This document shows, piece after piece, positions 37,664-50,396 of a stretch of DNA of 64,000 nucleotides. Each line of letters begins with the position of its first letter. Positions within the stretch are counted from its first letter, which is position 1. The notes beneath the pieces were generated by a model. That model saw nothing but the letters and a program-made list of their open reading frames with translations. It was not told the origin of the DNA and searched no databases. The DNA comes from Nymphaea colorata (lineage: Eukaryota > Streptophyta > Magnoliopsida > Nymphaeales > Nymphaeaceae), in the NCBI RefSeq assembly GCF_008831285.2, contig NC_045140.1, positions 25,500,131 through 25,564,130 on the forward strand, read 5' to 3'. The position numbers were made by a program, and so were the translations under genes.

Positions 37664-37756
37664 ATGTTTCCCACGCTGACCATTCCGCCGCAGCCTATGG
37701 GCTCTGTTGCAGATACAGGAAACAAGCTCCTAGCAGCAGCATCGTTGGAGAAGTAA
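37664..37756 (+). other. Upstream ORF in the probable leader of NPY-like gene B
   Basis: A 30-codon frame beginning MFPTLTI and ending at a TAA, 314 bp before the main ATG. It is the counterpart of 23334-23423, with several amino-acid-changing differences. Kept start and length are notable, but peptide-level selection is not supported by the substitutions. Confidence 0.3.
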
Positions 37757-38069
37757 AAAAAGAAAGAAAGGGATAGGATTCCTGACCAAGATCGTCTTAC
37801 TCTCTTACTTTCTCTCCACTAGCTTCCTCTCTGTTCGTCAACGGGTTTTCTTTCCACCCCAGTGCACCTTCGCAGTTTTTGTTTTCTCTTTTTCCTCTGA
37901 ACCTCTGGGCTTTTGGTATCCAGAGATATAGCTGCTGATTTGGGCGTGCCATTTGAAGAAGGGGCTTTGGTCTTTTTTTTTTTTTGCTTTCTCATCTCTC
38001 GACTCCCTCGCCCTGTGGCCTTGTTATAGCATCAATCCTGCCTAAAGAGAAGGAACGGGCGTTCTCAAG

Positions 38070-38295
38070 ATGAAGTTTATGAAACTTGGTTCCAAGGCAG
38101 ACTCCTTTCAGAGTGATGGGAACATGAGGTAAGGATTTCTTGGGCGTTTTGGGTTTTGCTAATATCATGTTCTTTATGTTACATAAAATATCATGCTCAT
38201 CCGAGTTTTTTGCTTTTTGGAGGAGTTAAGACATAATGTGGTCTCAAGTTTTTCTCCTCACTATTTTCTTTTTTGACTTTACTAAGGCTTTCTTG

Positions 38296-38343
<48 letters not shown>

Positions 38344-41300
38344 AATAAATTATAAAAATCGGCTTTTTTCCCCATCACCGATGGGGATTTGCCGATCCGG
38401 TTGGAAATATTTCTGGGGGTTTTGTAGCTTAACTATTTCCAGGTACTACTAGATGGCTCCGCTCGGCCATTCTAATATCTAGCGAAAATGTGCATCTTCT
38501 AAACCTGAGTCTTTGTTTACATGCTTTAATATGTTGCTACAATTTCTAAGGGTTTATGTTCAGTTTTGGTTCTCCAATTATTGTTGGCACACTTGTGAAC
38601 TCTCTGCCTCTTGTTATTGGAAACTGTGAACATCGAGCTATATTGCTTGTTGTACTTGTTTTTCCCATTTGTCTCTGAGAATGGGATACTGTCGAAAGAA
38701 TTTGTTTTTGCCTTCCTGTTATTAATACAACGCCACACCTCTTTGCTTCTTACTATTGTTTAATCATCTTGTGGACAATGGTCTTCCATGATTTAGTATG
38801 TGGCTGGTACTGTAGTTGGAACATTTTTTGCTGCCGAGTGTCGTATGGTAGAAATTTAATGGTTGTGTTTTGAACAGAACTTAGACTTTGTGAATGAAAT
38901 TTCTTTATAGGAAAACCCTTTTTCTTTTAAAAAAACCAACATTTCACTATTAATCATGAAATTACTGGCTGCACACTTTGTTCAGATTGGACATGGCAGA
39001 TTTGGCTTGATCTTTCCTGATGGTCTTCGTATCAGATGTTTTGACAAGCCATTATATGTATGTGTGCATGTATACATGTACTAATATGTTGTCATAGCGG
39101 TCTTTCTATGTTCGTTTCTTTTTCTCCTGAAGAGTGTCTGAAGGGAGTGGTGCTTTCAGAAACTAGGAGCTTATGCTGTTGAAGTGAGTGTCTTCCTTTA
39201 AGCAAGATGTAGTAGTGCGTTCCTAATTTGCATGGTTATTCCCTTGTAGAGCTTTTTCGGTTTCTTGCTCATGCTCTTGCTTTTGCTTTCTCTTTCCTTT
39301 CCCATATGGTGGTTCTCTTATGGTTTTTCCGTCTGGTTTGCAGTTACTCTGTATTTGCCAACTTGCTTGTCTCTGTAGGTGTTCAAATTTTTACCTTGTG
39401 CGAAATTGCCAATTGTTTGGTGAAGCTACTTGTTCTGGTTCTCTAAGAGTGTTTGGTTCACTGTTCTCAGAGCAGACAAGCATAACTCGAGGAACAGTGG
39501 CAATGTTTATTGAGTTACTTCACCTGTCTATTGTCCAGCATTCCACCCTTACCATGGAACATTGGGAAGCACAGAAGTCAGAATGCACAGCATGATGTCT
39601 GGCACATTGCATTCCTGTTATGCACATTCCATGCCTATTGTCTGAATCCATTTTGGTGGAACTGAACTTTAGTGTTCATTGCTCCACTGAAACAACAAAG
39701 CAAGCATACCCTAAATTTCCTGTGTGTCACACAGAATTCTACAAACTGTTATCTTAGTGGTAAATTTAAGCTTTTCTCCACATTGTTTTCTTTGCCTCTT
39801 TCAGTGGCCTCGAAAGTGAAGATCAGAGCTTCTTAAACCATTTTTTTTTATGAATTTTAGATGTCTTTGGGTTCAACGAGACCCCACAACTCATGATAAA
39901 TGTTAGCTTGCTTTTCTGTATTGCTACTAGTTTATTTTCTTAGAGATATCAAAATACTGCTGGTGATGCCTCCCAACTAATGGTAGGTTCAAGCCACTGG
40001 CAGTCACAGCAATTCAGTTATACGAAGGTGTTTCTGGACAATATGTTGCTGTATCCACTGATTTGGCAGACATTTTGTTGTATATATGGAAATTTGTTTC
40101 TATTTTTACTTGTATGGCTGTGCTGAAAGAAAACAAGTTTCTCAAAAATCTCTCTGTTTTTCATATGTGGTGTGACTGCTGTACCCATGGAGTATGAGAT
40201 CAGTCCTTGACTTTCACACTTAAATTCCTTGTGGAGTGTTAGCTTTTGCTCGAGTTGGTCAGGTTGGTAGCTTGGGAGAGTAAGGGAAAGCTTTTCCCTC
40301 ATACTATGCATGGGAAAACGATTCTACGTGCCTAGTATTGAGCCGCTTTTCTAAGGGTTAAATTGTAGGCTTTTGTAGCTAAATTCTTTTCAGTTCAATT
40401 GATTTATTTTTTGAACCTAGAAATTTTGAAATATGTGAGAATGAGGTGATTAAGACAATCTTCCATATGCAGATATGTAGCTACAGAATTGGCAGCTGAT
40501 CTTGTTGTTAACGTGGGGGATATCAAATTTTGTGTTCACAAGGTTTGGCTTAAACTCCTGTATGCCTAATGTCGTCTATTTTCACTGTGGCATCTGTTCA
40601 TATCAGCCAATTTAGCACTTAACATTAATGGATTTAATATCTTGAGTGTGGCACTCGAGCCATGCTTCTTTGTGTACAGAAAAGTCTTCCTCTGACTTTG
40701 TCATTGGACATTGCAGTTTCCCCTTCTATCAAAAAGTGCACGCTTGCAGAAGCTACTAGCAAATAGCAATAATGAAGTCAACAATGAAGTCCACATTCCT
40801 GACATCCCTGGTGGGGCTTCAGCCTTTGAGATCTGTGCGAAATTCTGTTATGGGATGGTTGTCACACTAAACCCATTCAATGTCATTGCTGCACGATGTG
40901 CTGCTGAGTACCTGGAAATGCATGAGGTTGTTGAGAAAGGCAACCTGATTTACAAGATCGAGGTTTTCTTAAACACAGGCATCTTTAGGAGTTGGAAGGA
41001 TTCTATTATTGTGCTTCAAACCACGAGATCTTTCTATCCATGGTCTGAAGAACTGAAGGTGATTGGTCGTTCTGTGGACTATATTGCATTGATGGCCACT
41101 GTTGATCCAGGACAGGTTGACTGGTCTTACACATACAGCAGAAGGAAACTCCCATCTGAAAATGGTATTGATCTGCAATGGAATGGAGTCCGACAGCAAA
41201 TGACAGTCCCAAAAGATTGGTGGGTTGAGGATCTATGTGAACTTGAGATTGACTTCTATAAACGGGTGATTATAGCTATCAAATCAAAGAGAATAATGTC

Positions 41301-42672
41301 AGGCAACTTGATTGGGGAGGCACTTAAAGCTTATGCGCTAAAGTGGCTACCTGCTTTCGGAAGGGATCAGGTCCATAGCAGTGAGGCAACTAGAAACAGG
41401 TCACTCGTTGAAACCGTGATTTGGTTATTGCCTTCAAAAAAGGGCTGCGTACCTTGTGGGTTCTTGCTCAAGCTCCTCAAGGCAGGGACTTTGTTGGACA
41501 TAGGTGAGACTGCAAAGAGGGAACTTGTGAAGAAAGTGGGTATACAGTTGGATGAAGCCTCTGCTGTTGACCTCTTGTTGCCAGCACCTGTTGGTGAAGG
41601 TGGATTGTATGACATTGACATTGTGCAAAATATGGTGGAGGAGTTCTTGATACAAGAGCAGAGTGCAAGGATTGGTCACCCAGCAGTGGAGGATGAGCTA
41701 TTAGCTGACGAGAGGTCATCGAGTTCTGTCTCTTATGCTTCCAAGCTTGCAGTTTCTAAGGTGATTGATGGCTACCTTGTGGAGATTGCACATGATCCTG
41801 ATCTTCCTCTGACTAAGTTCATTGAACTTGCTGAGATGGTACCAGATGCAGCACGTCCTGTTCATGATGGACTATACCGTGCAATTGACATCTATCTTAA
41901 GGTATGCTCCACCGATTCTTGTGTTTGCATGTGTGTGTGCATGGCATGTCCATAATTAGATATGAGAAAGGTGGATCAGTTGGCTGTGAAAGATGGTTAG
42001 TTTAAACTTTAAATGTCAATGACGGATTTGAGAAACCATCATAATTTATGCTAGGTTACGTAAGAGTAAGTGTTTTCTTAACTGTATCCATGTGACTTGT
42101 GCCTACAGGAGCACCCCGGTATAACCAAGAGTGAGAAGAAGAGAATATGCAAGTTGATGGATTGCAGGAAACTATCAATAGATGCATGCGCACATGCTAC
42201 ACAGAATGAACGACTGCCATTGCGGGTGGTGGTACAGGTCCTCTTCTTTGAACAGGTGAGATGTGGAGCTAGTGGTGGTCTTGGGTCGGTGGATATATCA
42301 GGTGCGATACGTACTCTCCTACCACCAGAAAATGGTGGTTCAATTGGAAGCTCAAGGACAGCGACTACGAATACAGAGGAAGATTGGGATGGTGTGGCAG
42401 CGATATCAGACGATCTGAGGTCCATCAAGAGGGAGTTAGAGGCCATGAGGGTTGGTGGGGGCAAGAGAGGTGGTGGAGATGTGAAAAACACGGTCAAAGT
42501 GAGCAGCAAGATGCGGGGGATTCTGAAATCCGGCAGAATTTTTAGTAAACTTTTGTCACACAACCAGAAGGGTGAAAACAGTAGCTCTGATACATCTGAA
42601 AGCCCTGGTTCTGTGAATCCAGGAGAGACCAAGTCCACTCCGTCCAGGAACAGAAGGCGTTCAATGTCGTAG
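38070..42672 (+). CDS. NPY-type BTB-NPH3 protein, copy B
   Basis: Tandem paralogue of the gene at 23750-28449, with the same expected role as an NPH3/RPT2-family adaptor working with AGC kinases in auxin-linked growth. Exons join as 38070-38128, 40473-40542, 40717-41901 and 42109-42672, all with GT-AG introns (2344, 174 and 207 bp). Exon lengths 59, 70 and 1185 are identical to copy A; the last exon is 3 nt shorter. The product is 625 aa. The start is MKFMKLGSKADSFQ; the BTB domain is at about 28-125 and includes the family-consensus SKSARLQKL. NPH3 runs from KDWWVEDL (209) to LPLRVVVQVLFFEQVR (about 489). The tail ends RNRRRSMS, a C-terminal 14-3-3-type site with a fuller basic stretch than copy A. 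Overall the sequence is closer to the family consensus than copy A. The frame is intact. Confidence 0.93.
38297..38341. repeat. (TA)n microsatellite in intron 1 of copy B
   Basis: An uninterrupted TA run of about 45 bp. Copy A has a different, compound (AC)n-(AT)n array at the comparable place in its first intron (about 23869-23903), plus a (CT)n run at 24001-24022. Confidence 0.9.
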
Positions 42673-42930
42673 AGAGAAGGGAAAATGTGCATGTCTCTCC
42701 TAGACGGTACTTGGTGGGGGTTGTGGTTTTTTAGGTCAAAGAGGATGGAAGGTGGTGGGTGGATCGTCACCCTCGCCTACCCTTTCTTCTTTATACATGC
42801 AAAATATATTGTTGCTGACCAGTACTTGGGCTTTTGGATTATGGCCCAATTTTGATGTACCATATCAAAGAGGAAATGCCACGTTTAATGGGATCTGTTG
42901 TCCTTTTCTATTGAATGGGATTTGTTGTCC

Positions 42931-44640
42931 TTTTATATGCCATGCTGTGTAAATCGCCCGCTTGGAGCTTTCTGGCCTAATTGGTAGTTTTTAGAACTTC
43001 TTCGTTGGTCCTAAACTGGCTTCAAGGCAAGGTCAATAGGTTTGAAATGCCTGTAGAAGCGACAAGACCACGCTTCGGTGGCAGCTCCAGTTCCATCTAT
43101 GTAAGTAGTTCCTGCTCATCCGAAATCCTGGTCCGTTTAAGTTCGAAGCTGTCGGATGACAGATCCTTCAAGACCGACCACATTTCAACATCCCCAAAGC
43201 CTCTTGAACATGCATTTTACCCCTTCGGACCAAGAATGCGACACGTTGGAGCTGCCATTAGTAACTTTACGTTCCTTACTGATTAGAGGTGGACGAAGAA
43301 TGAGTTTGTTGGGTCTTTGAGAGTGCAGAGAGATCGAGTTTAGTTAAGTGCACGGAGTTGGATTTGAATTGGCTTCAGTAAAGGTCTATACAGGGGAAAG
43401 CTCCCTCCCTGAGAACGTGATCAGCTTGCAGCCGTATCTATGAAAGGTGTTTTGAGGAGTCGTTGCAAGCAAGCATCTAGATCCATTTCATAAGCAAAAT
43501 AACAATTCCTACATAGTAATATGTACATAGTCTGTATACTGAGCAACTCGAATATGAGTTTTGACGAGTGAGAAATGAGAAGAAAGAACAGCTAACTGAA
43601 TGGGAATGAGAGAGTTCTCAACCTCAGATGGCATCTTAAAAATGAATTAGATGATGGTGCATTTAGACATGAAGAAGGTTCCTAAGGTTGGTGTGTGATG
43701 GACAGGTTTAAACACTGGTTGCCACAGAGAAGCACAAAAATGATACTGATATGGAGGGGAGACGCAGGTAGTTCACAGTTGACACTGCCTACACTCTTTT
43801 TAGGGCAGAAGCTCTTTTCTGTTAAAAATGAGCCGACTTTATCTGCATATTATATGCAAGGAAAATGAATAACTATAAACTTTATCTGCATATTACATGC
43901 AAGGAAAAGGAATAACTATCTTTGTGAGGAAACCATTCCCCTTTTAGGCATGAAGTTGAAGATTAGTTCAAGTATTAATCTTTCCAAGTTTTTTGATGAT
44001 GGCTTTTCTGATGTGATGGCCAAAGTAACGGGCTTGCTTAACCCGTTAATTGATCTGGGTCTTAAACGTCCTTCCATCGCAGAAAAAAAGAATTTAACTC
44101 ATTTGAGAGTGCTTAAACCGGCGCCACCGACATTTGCCTCGGAAGCCAACCATTAAATAGAAAATACCAACAGTTAAAAATGCAGAATTCTGCTCATATT
44201 GGCCATATGGGATCCGCGTATGAGGGCATTTTTAATTTTTCTTAGTGAAAAATATGCTAGATAACTAACGTGGGAATGCGGTTGATACCAACCAAGGAAG
44301 AGATTTTGTCTCCAAACTGTTGCTTTAGAGAGTTTAAGAAATACAAAAATCCCAAAGTTTCAAAAGCACGAAACATTAGAAGAAAAAGAAAAAGAACAGA
44401 AAAATCTTGATGGATTGTAGCGTGGTATATTTGTCACGATACCGAAGTAAAAGAAGCAAAAGGTGTTTTATTTCAATTACAAATGTGAAACCGAATTAAG
44501 AGAATCATAAGGATATCGTTTTAGGTTTTTAAACATTTAAGACTAATAAAATGGTTTAGTTTGTTTGTTGTTGCAAAATATTCATGTAAAACTAAAAATA
44601 TCAAATACTAGCCCTGATATCGTGGGGTTTCTCCTCTCTC
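42931..44640. other. Intergenic region, no gene recognised
   Basis: No open frame with family resemblance. The only structure noted is a 43-bp tandem duplication at 43836-43921. The right end grades into the CT-rich leader of the next gene. Confidence 0.55.
43836..43921. repeat. 43-bp tandem duplication
   Basis: Two adjacent units starting ACTTTATCTGCATATTA (43836 and 43879) differ at a few positions over 43 bp. No function is evident. Confidence 0.85.
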
Positions 44641-44683
44641 TGCCTCTCTCTTTCTCGGCCCCTTTTGTCGAGTCGGGAGCACT

Positions 44684-44691
44684 AACCCTAG
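44684..44691 (+). promoter_or_regulatory. telo-box-like AACCCTAG near the eIF(iso)4E start
   Basis: AACCCTAG sits 67 bp before the ATG inside a CT-rich leader (44630-44740). Telo-boxes (AAACCCTAA) are common near the starts of plant translation-machinery genes. This is a partial match only. Confidence 0.35.
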
Positions 44692-44757
44692 CCTTTTGCC
44701 TCCTCTGTCTCTCTCGGATCTCGCTCTCGGTCTCTGCCAGGTGGTGGTGCAGTAGTG

Positions 44758-47645
44758 ATGGCGGAGGTGGTTGTGAAGGAGAGGGCGGTGGAGGAGGGGG
44801 AGCATCCTTCTCCTCCGCAGAAGCACAAGCTGGAGCGCAGGTGGACGTTCTGGTTCGACAACCAGTCGAAGCCGAAACAGGGTGCTGCTTGGGGAACATC
44901 CCTCCGCCCCGTCTATTCCTTCGACACAGTTGAAGACTTCTGGTGGTAAACCCTTCTCTCTCTCTCTCTCTCTCTCGCGTACGATGTTTGTTCTTCCCCA
45001 CATAGGCCTCTAATGACTTTTGGCTCTTGTGTTCTCTTTATTGTTCTGGAAATTTGGGTTTATGGTCTTTTCGTTTGCGATATTCTATCAACCAAAGATT
45101 GGTATTTGATGGTGAGAGAAAACGGAACGGCTAGATTTGCGGAAACATATTTTTTCGGCGCAGAGGCATGTTGATGCAATGAGATGGAATCGGTTTTTGT
45201 TTGATGGGTTGGAGAACACTAATAATTGATGTCTCATGGGTACTTTTAGTTGATGGTGATGGGAAAACACGATTTATATTATATTGGTGTCCTGGAAACC
45301 GTTGGTTGTATTTTGATTTGGAATTGGAGCACTTTGATGACGATCTTTTCTGTTCTTCTTCTTGTCCTGGAAGCTTGTATGATCAGATATTCAAGCCAAG
45401 CAAATTGCTGGCCAATGCGGATTTCCACTGTTTCAAAGCTGGGATCGAGCCAAAATGGGAAGATCCAGTCTGCGCGAGTGGTGGGAAATGGTCTGTTACC
45501 AGCAGCAGAAAGCAGAACCTTGAGTCCATGTGGCTTGAGACGGTAAGTCCTTTTCTCCATTTTTTCCCTCAGAAATTGCTATATTTTCTAACCAAAGATT
45601 AATTACTGATGTCGTTTGGTTCTATATCGCTTTCTTTTCCGGTTTAGTTGATGGCGTTGATCGGTGAGCAATTTGAGGAGGGAGATGAGATTTGTGGTGT
45701 TGTGGCAAGCGTGCGTCAGAGGCAGGACAAGATTGCATTGTGGACCAAGACTGCTGCAAATGAAGCAACTCAGGTTCCTTTTTTCTTGATTGTTTTTGTT
45801 CATAAAAAGTTCACATCTTTATTGCCAAGTAAATCGCATGCTAGTGATATCATGTTAATTCTGGCGAACTTTTAGTCGCTTGGTGGATGTACTGCCATTC
45901 TTGAATGCCGATTGCTTACACTCATGAGAATGAAGAGAGGACTAGAAAACTTGTTCTTTAAATATTTTCCTGTTAACTTCAGCAGATGCGTTCTCATATG
46001 TGGTGAGAATGATGCAAATGCGCTACTTGTCTTTTTGTCTTCTTTTTCCCTAGATGAATGACCACATTACTAACATCTTTGAACTGTAATTGGTGAGTTC
46101 AACAGGAAGTTTGCTCAATGTACATTATTTGGAAAACAAAGAAACAATATATAGTTATGCGTGTCATGCGTTCAAGTAGATGCAAACAATCTTTATGACT
46201 AAAATAAAAATGACAGGACTATCAGTATAGTTTGTATGGGCTTCCTGAAATAGAGCCACTCTGAAATATGGGGGCTATGAGCACCACCACGAGCCCTTTG
46301 AAAAATATGATCAGATTGCCTACAAGAAGCCATGGATGGAAGCTGCATCTCAAAAAGGATAGTATGCATTAGGGAGAGAATGATTACTATGCTATCTTGA
46401 TTAACCTGCTATTATTCCCTACACTTTTAGATTTTCGATAGCCTTTCTGTTCATTATCGTGCCGTAAGCCTTTGTATACTTTCAAAAGCAACACTCCGCA
46501 AGATGTTAACCCATCATGGCTGCTGTTCCCTTTTGTAATTTTGGGTTTGTCTCTTGGATGTATTTGTATAAGTGTCCGGTCTAGGACAAGAGAAGAATTT
46601 TTACCAGGAAAAATGCCTTTCATCACCCTATCAATTGCAACATTTCAATTAGTTTCAAGTTTTAAACATTGACTCATTGTAATTGGGCTCTACCGTATAG
46701 CTGGAAATTTAAATGCTTAATTGTAATGAATCAATGCAGATTTAAAATTATGTATTTGATTCTTATCTTGTCGCAGTGTATCATTATAACTTTTGATTAT
46801 TTTAATTTCATCTACTCCTAGTGATGTCATGAGTTAATTTGTGTTCTCCTCTACCCCTGTAATCCTGTCTGTGATTATTATGGAAGAATGTTGCTTTGTC
46901 AATTTTAAGATGCAAATCACAAAGTACAAAGATCAGTCATTAGAAGATGGCAATGTTGTATTAGATCCTTGAGGCTATGCTGTCTTCTCTTATAAAATAA
47001 GCCTTTTTCAAAATCTATGTTCTGATAGGTGCCCCAAGTTTCTTCCTAAAGCCAACGGTTGTCTGCCAGTTTTTGTAATCACAGTGAAGATTTAACCGAA
47101 AACCATGACCATTCGATACATGCTAATTGAATTGAAGGCCTGCCTTCTTTTCATTTCTGTGTACTTCTCACAGTTGCTTTCAGTTAACATTTCAGGTTTA
47201 GAATCTGATTGTTATTATTTGATAGTTTTGTTTTTCATTTTTTGTTGAGTTCATCTTTCTTTTGATGTTTTCCTTGAATCAGTTCTAGGATTCAAACATG
47301 AGTATTTTTACAATGAATTACGGACAAACAAAATCTTCTGCTCGACTGCATTGAAATTTTTTTGTTAACCTTGAGAGTGCTGAAAATAAATCGGTAGACC
47401 AAGCAGCATAAACAGCGAGGACATGACACTTTGCTTCTTTCCCTTTGATGACCTGCACAGATTAGCATTGGTCGAAAGTGGAAGGAGATCGTTGACTCCA
47501 ATGAGAAGATCTTTTACAGTTTTCATGTAAGTCATTTGAGATGCTTGTGTCACAGTTCTTGTCAAGCCTTTTTCCAAATTGACTTTCGTTTCTGCAGGAT
47601 GATTCAAGAAGGGAAAAGTCTTCACGGGGCAGATACAGTGTCTAG
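44758..47645 (+). CDS. EIF(ISO)4E: Eukaryotic translation initiation factor iso4E (cap-binding)
   Basis: Cytosolic mRNA-cap-binding subunit of the plant-specific eIF(iso)4F complex; it binds m7G caps and eIF(iso)4G. Exons join as 44758-44945, 45374-45542, 45648-45773, 47461-47526 and 47598-47645, all with GT-AG introns (428, 105, 1687 and 71 bp), giving 198 aa, normal for eIF(iso)4E. Diagnostic stretches are [45 protein letters not shown] and [10 protein letters not shown]. Tryptophans W45 (GAAWG), W91 (EPKWED) and W152 (ALWTKT) correspond to the cap-stacking and cap-pocket residues of eIF4E, and W62 to the eIF4G-binding one. Cys96 and Cys135 match a pair proposed as redox-sensitive in plant eIF4E proteins. 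The ATG at 44758 is the first in the leader, in context GTGATGGCG. A short acidic N-terminus separates it from eIF4E proper. Host eIF(iso)4E alleles are known recessive potyvirus-resistance loci. The gene looks intact. Confidence 0.95.
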
Positions 47646-50282
47646 TGCTCAAAAGACATGGTTATTGCCAGCTGGTCCTCGCTGGAAATTCAGTAGCATA
47701 TTTTTGTTGTTTTGCAGTTACTATAAGCGAGTTCATTTTGGCGCCCTTTCGGCTAGCCAGGGCGGCTATTTTGCTTGTAGCTTCTCTTATATGCAATGGT
47801 CTTGTTCTAAACAGACAATTTCTTGTTCCACTATCTTCTTGGTTTATGTAGGGCTTGAAAGGAGAGTCTGCTATATATAATCAAACTGAATCCTTTATTG
47901 GGAAGTGTCGTAGTAATTGATGCGCATTTTGCCATTGCTAAACCTGCCTTCGCAATCAATGTCCTGGTGATGATAAGTATGCGTCAAACGTTTGTTTCTT
48001 GGTTCTCTTTGGGAAAAACGGCAAATCTGATATGCTGGTCGTGGAGAATGCTTGGTCGTTTTAGGAGTGGGGCTCGCAACCCTTTGTTCTCTAGAAGAGG
48101 GAAAGAACATTTCTTTCCTTCTTCCCCCTGTTAATGAAGCCTGAACTGAGGATAAAAATGATGAACAGATTGAAGAAAGAAATCAATGAAAATTTGGAAA
48201 CGCCATCTTGGTGATGGGCAGGGTCCGTCGTCAGATAGGTTTACTGTATTAATCCAAATTCAATTTCACTTACTTGCAAATCAAAGTTTTAATTTTAGTC
48301 TGAGCTCCATTTGCGTAGGGCCAACATTGGGACAAACATAAAATTGGTTTGCGTCCGTTCTATCCTTGTAATTGCAGACCTCTTAATGTTTGTAATGTGA
48401 ACGTCCATTCTCAAACATCGCATGGTCAAATTGTAAAAGTAATTACAAACATCTTAATGCTTTTCTTAGTTTCAATGGTCCCTAAGCTTCTAGTTTGGGG
48501 CGAGTGGAAGGGAATCAACGGTCGAGTGAGAGACAAGAGTCTTTTTTTTTTTCCCCTGCTTTAGGAGTTCACTTGTTTTGAGTGGTCTTATAATAAACCA
48601 TTCAACTTAAAATTGTGTATATCAATATTAAAATAAGTAGCACTTCCCTTAAAGCTTGTCGATGTTGTATGACAAATTCTTCAAATTGTCGGCCAATATT
48701 GAGGTGCGACATGTCATACAAATTTTTTTATTAATTTAGATTGTTTTAACTTTTTCTCGTTTTAACATACAATAATATTTCTTTTACGATTTACAAGCTG
48801 TTCAGTTGGATCATAGAATTGTCAGATTGAGTTGGCAACCTGGCCGATTCCGTCCACTTTCCCCTTTTTATGGCATTGTTTTTTACCATTGAACTTAAGT
48901 GGTGCAGCAGCTGTTGCAGATGTGTAACTAATAAACCAGCCCATGATTGATGAGATAGTCCACTGAACACTGCCTCATCATAACAAAAAATATAATGTTA
49001 GTCATACAATAGCTTCTTATTTTTCACCAAAGGACGGTAAGCTTCAATTAATGGCATGTTCATTTAGTTGTCCTCTCACATGGAGTCAGTATCTGGCTTA
49101 ATTTTTGGAACAAATAAATAAAACACTAACACAATGTTCCTGTTACCAATGCCCCCAAATTGCCCTTAGAGGCAGAATAACGGAAATTAATTTACAGAAA
49201 AAAGGTGACAAACTGTCATTGAAATACAAAATTAGGCAAAAAAAGAAAAGGAAATACAGAAAAGTGGGTTAGATATATGCATAGACAAATGCATTGGCGC
49301 CAAGGGTCCTATGCCAATTACCTCTCAAAGTGAGCCAGGGGTACACTTGGTTATCGTGCACTTAGGAGCAGAGTGGCCGCAGAACTCAACGAGGAGAGCC
49401 AATTAGTGGAGATCACTCCTCAGCAGCAGGTAGCAAATGAATGGGAAGGCGGACTATACTTCCCTGAAGATTAAATTATTGCCCTATTCTCAAATCTGCC
49501 ATCAATTAGATGAAACGAAATGTTATTCCAGTGCTCCAAGTTAAGGCTGACTGCCATCTTCCAACTCCCTATGGCCTTATCCTGAAGTTCCTCTAACCCG
49601 TTGAATTGGAGACTGTAACACACTTCGAAAACATTCACCATCCGCAGAACAATTGCTGCGATAAGTATTGAACACCACAACCTCCATGGTTGAAGCAAGA
49701 CAGAACACTGCTTAACCGACACTTTCATTGTCATAATCCTTCGGCACCCGCAGTTCCATAGCTGTTGCATGCGCACCAAGATGCAACAAATCCAGATGGG
49801 ATGCCATTCAGCCAAGCACACAATGCTGTAGTGGCTCGTGCAAAAGTGCTTCCCTCTACAGCATTTGGGGTCTCCCATCACCCCGGCCCTCTCTCTGCTG
49901 TCATGAAATTCGACCATATTTCTGTATATGGAGTATATTCAGGATAAGCTCCTTCAGGGCTAACATGCTCGGTGTTGATCCAGTTAGAAAATCCATGAAC
50001 TTGGACAGTGGGCAGAGAATCATGGGAGGTGAATCAAGGCCCCGCCCTGAGTTATGTGCACCCAGAGTAAGGATCTTGCCTACGACCTTTCTTTCCCTGC
50101 TTGTAGACTACGAAAGTGGACAGCGGATCATGAAATCTACAAATGAAAGATAATGGTTATCGGCGTCTGCAGCATGAGGGTGGAGGCAGAGGAAAGGCTG
50201 CATTGATCGATGGAATATATATATTATACTGTGAAAGTAGAAGAAAATAGGTTATCCAACAAGAAGGTTATCGTCAAGCGCG

Positions 50283-50396
50283 ATTATCATGATCAAAGTG
50301 GCAGCTATGGTCAGCAATGCAGGGGAAAGAATCAGGGAACAATTACATGATCAAAATGGTAGCCACTATCAACAATGCCTCGGGGAGAAGTTGTTC
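50283..50396. repeat. 58-bp diverged tandem duplication
   Basis: The motif CATGATCAAARTGG, followed by AGC.ACTATC/CTATGG and CAAYAATGC-like words, begins at 50288 and 50346. Identity is moderate. Confidence 0.65.

Larger units (their letters stand above)
29560..42930. repeat. Tandem segmental duplication, copy B
   Basis: Second copy of the segment at 16360-28710, in the same orientation. The left edge is near GCATGCGTGCACATGCTTGAAATG (29583-29606, match near 16369). The right edge is just after the 3' UTR words GGATTATGGCCCAATTTT (42836) and GGAAATGCCA. It carries the second NPY-like gene. Edges are estimated by eye to within a few hundred bases. Confidence 0.85.

Noticed and set aside
44582-45001. 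139-codon minus-strand frame across the eIF(iso)4E first exon
   Set aside because: Its Arg/Glu- and Pro-rich content is the antisense of CT-rich leader and GA-rich coding sequence; no domain.
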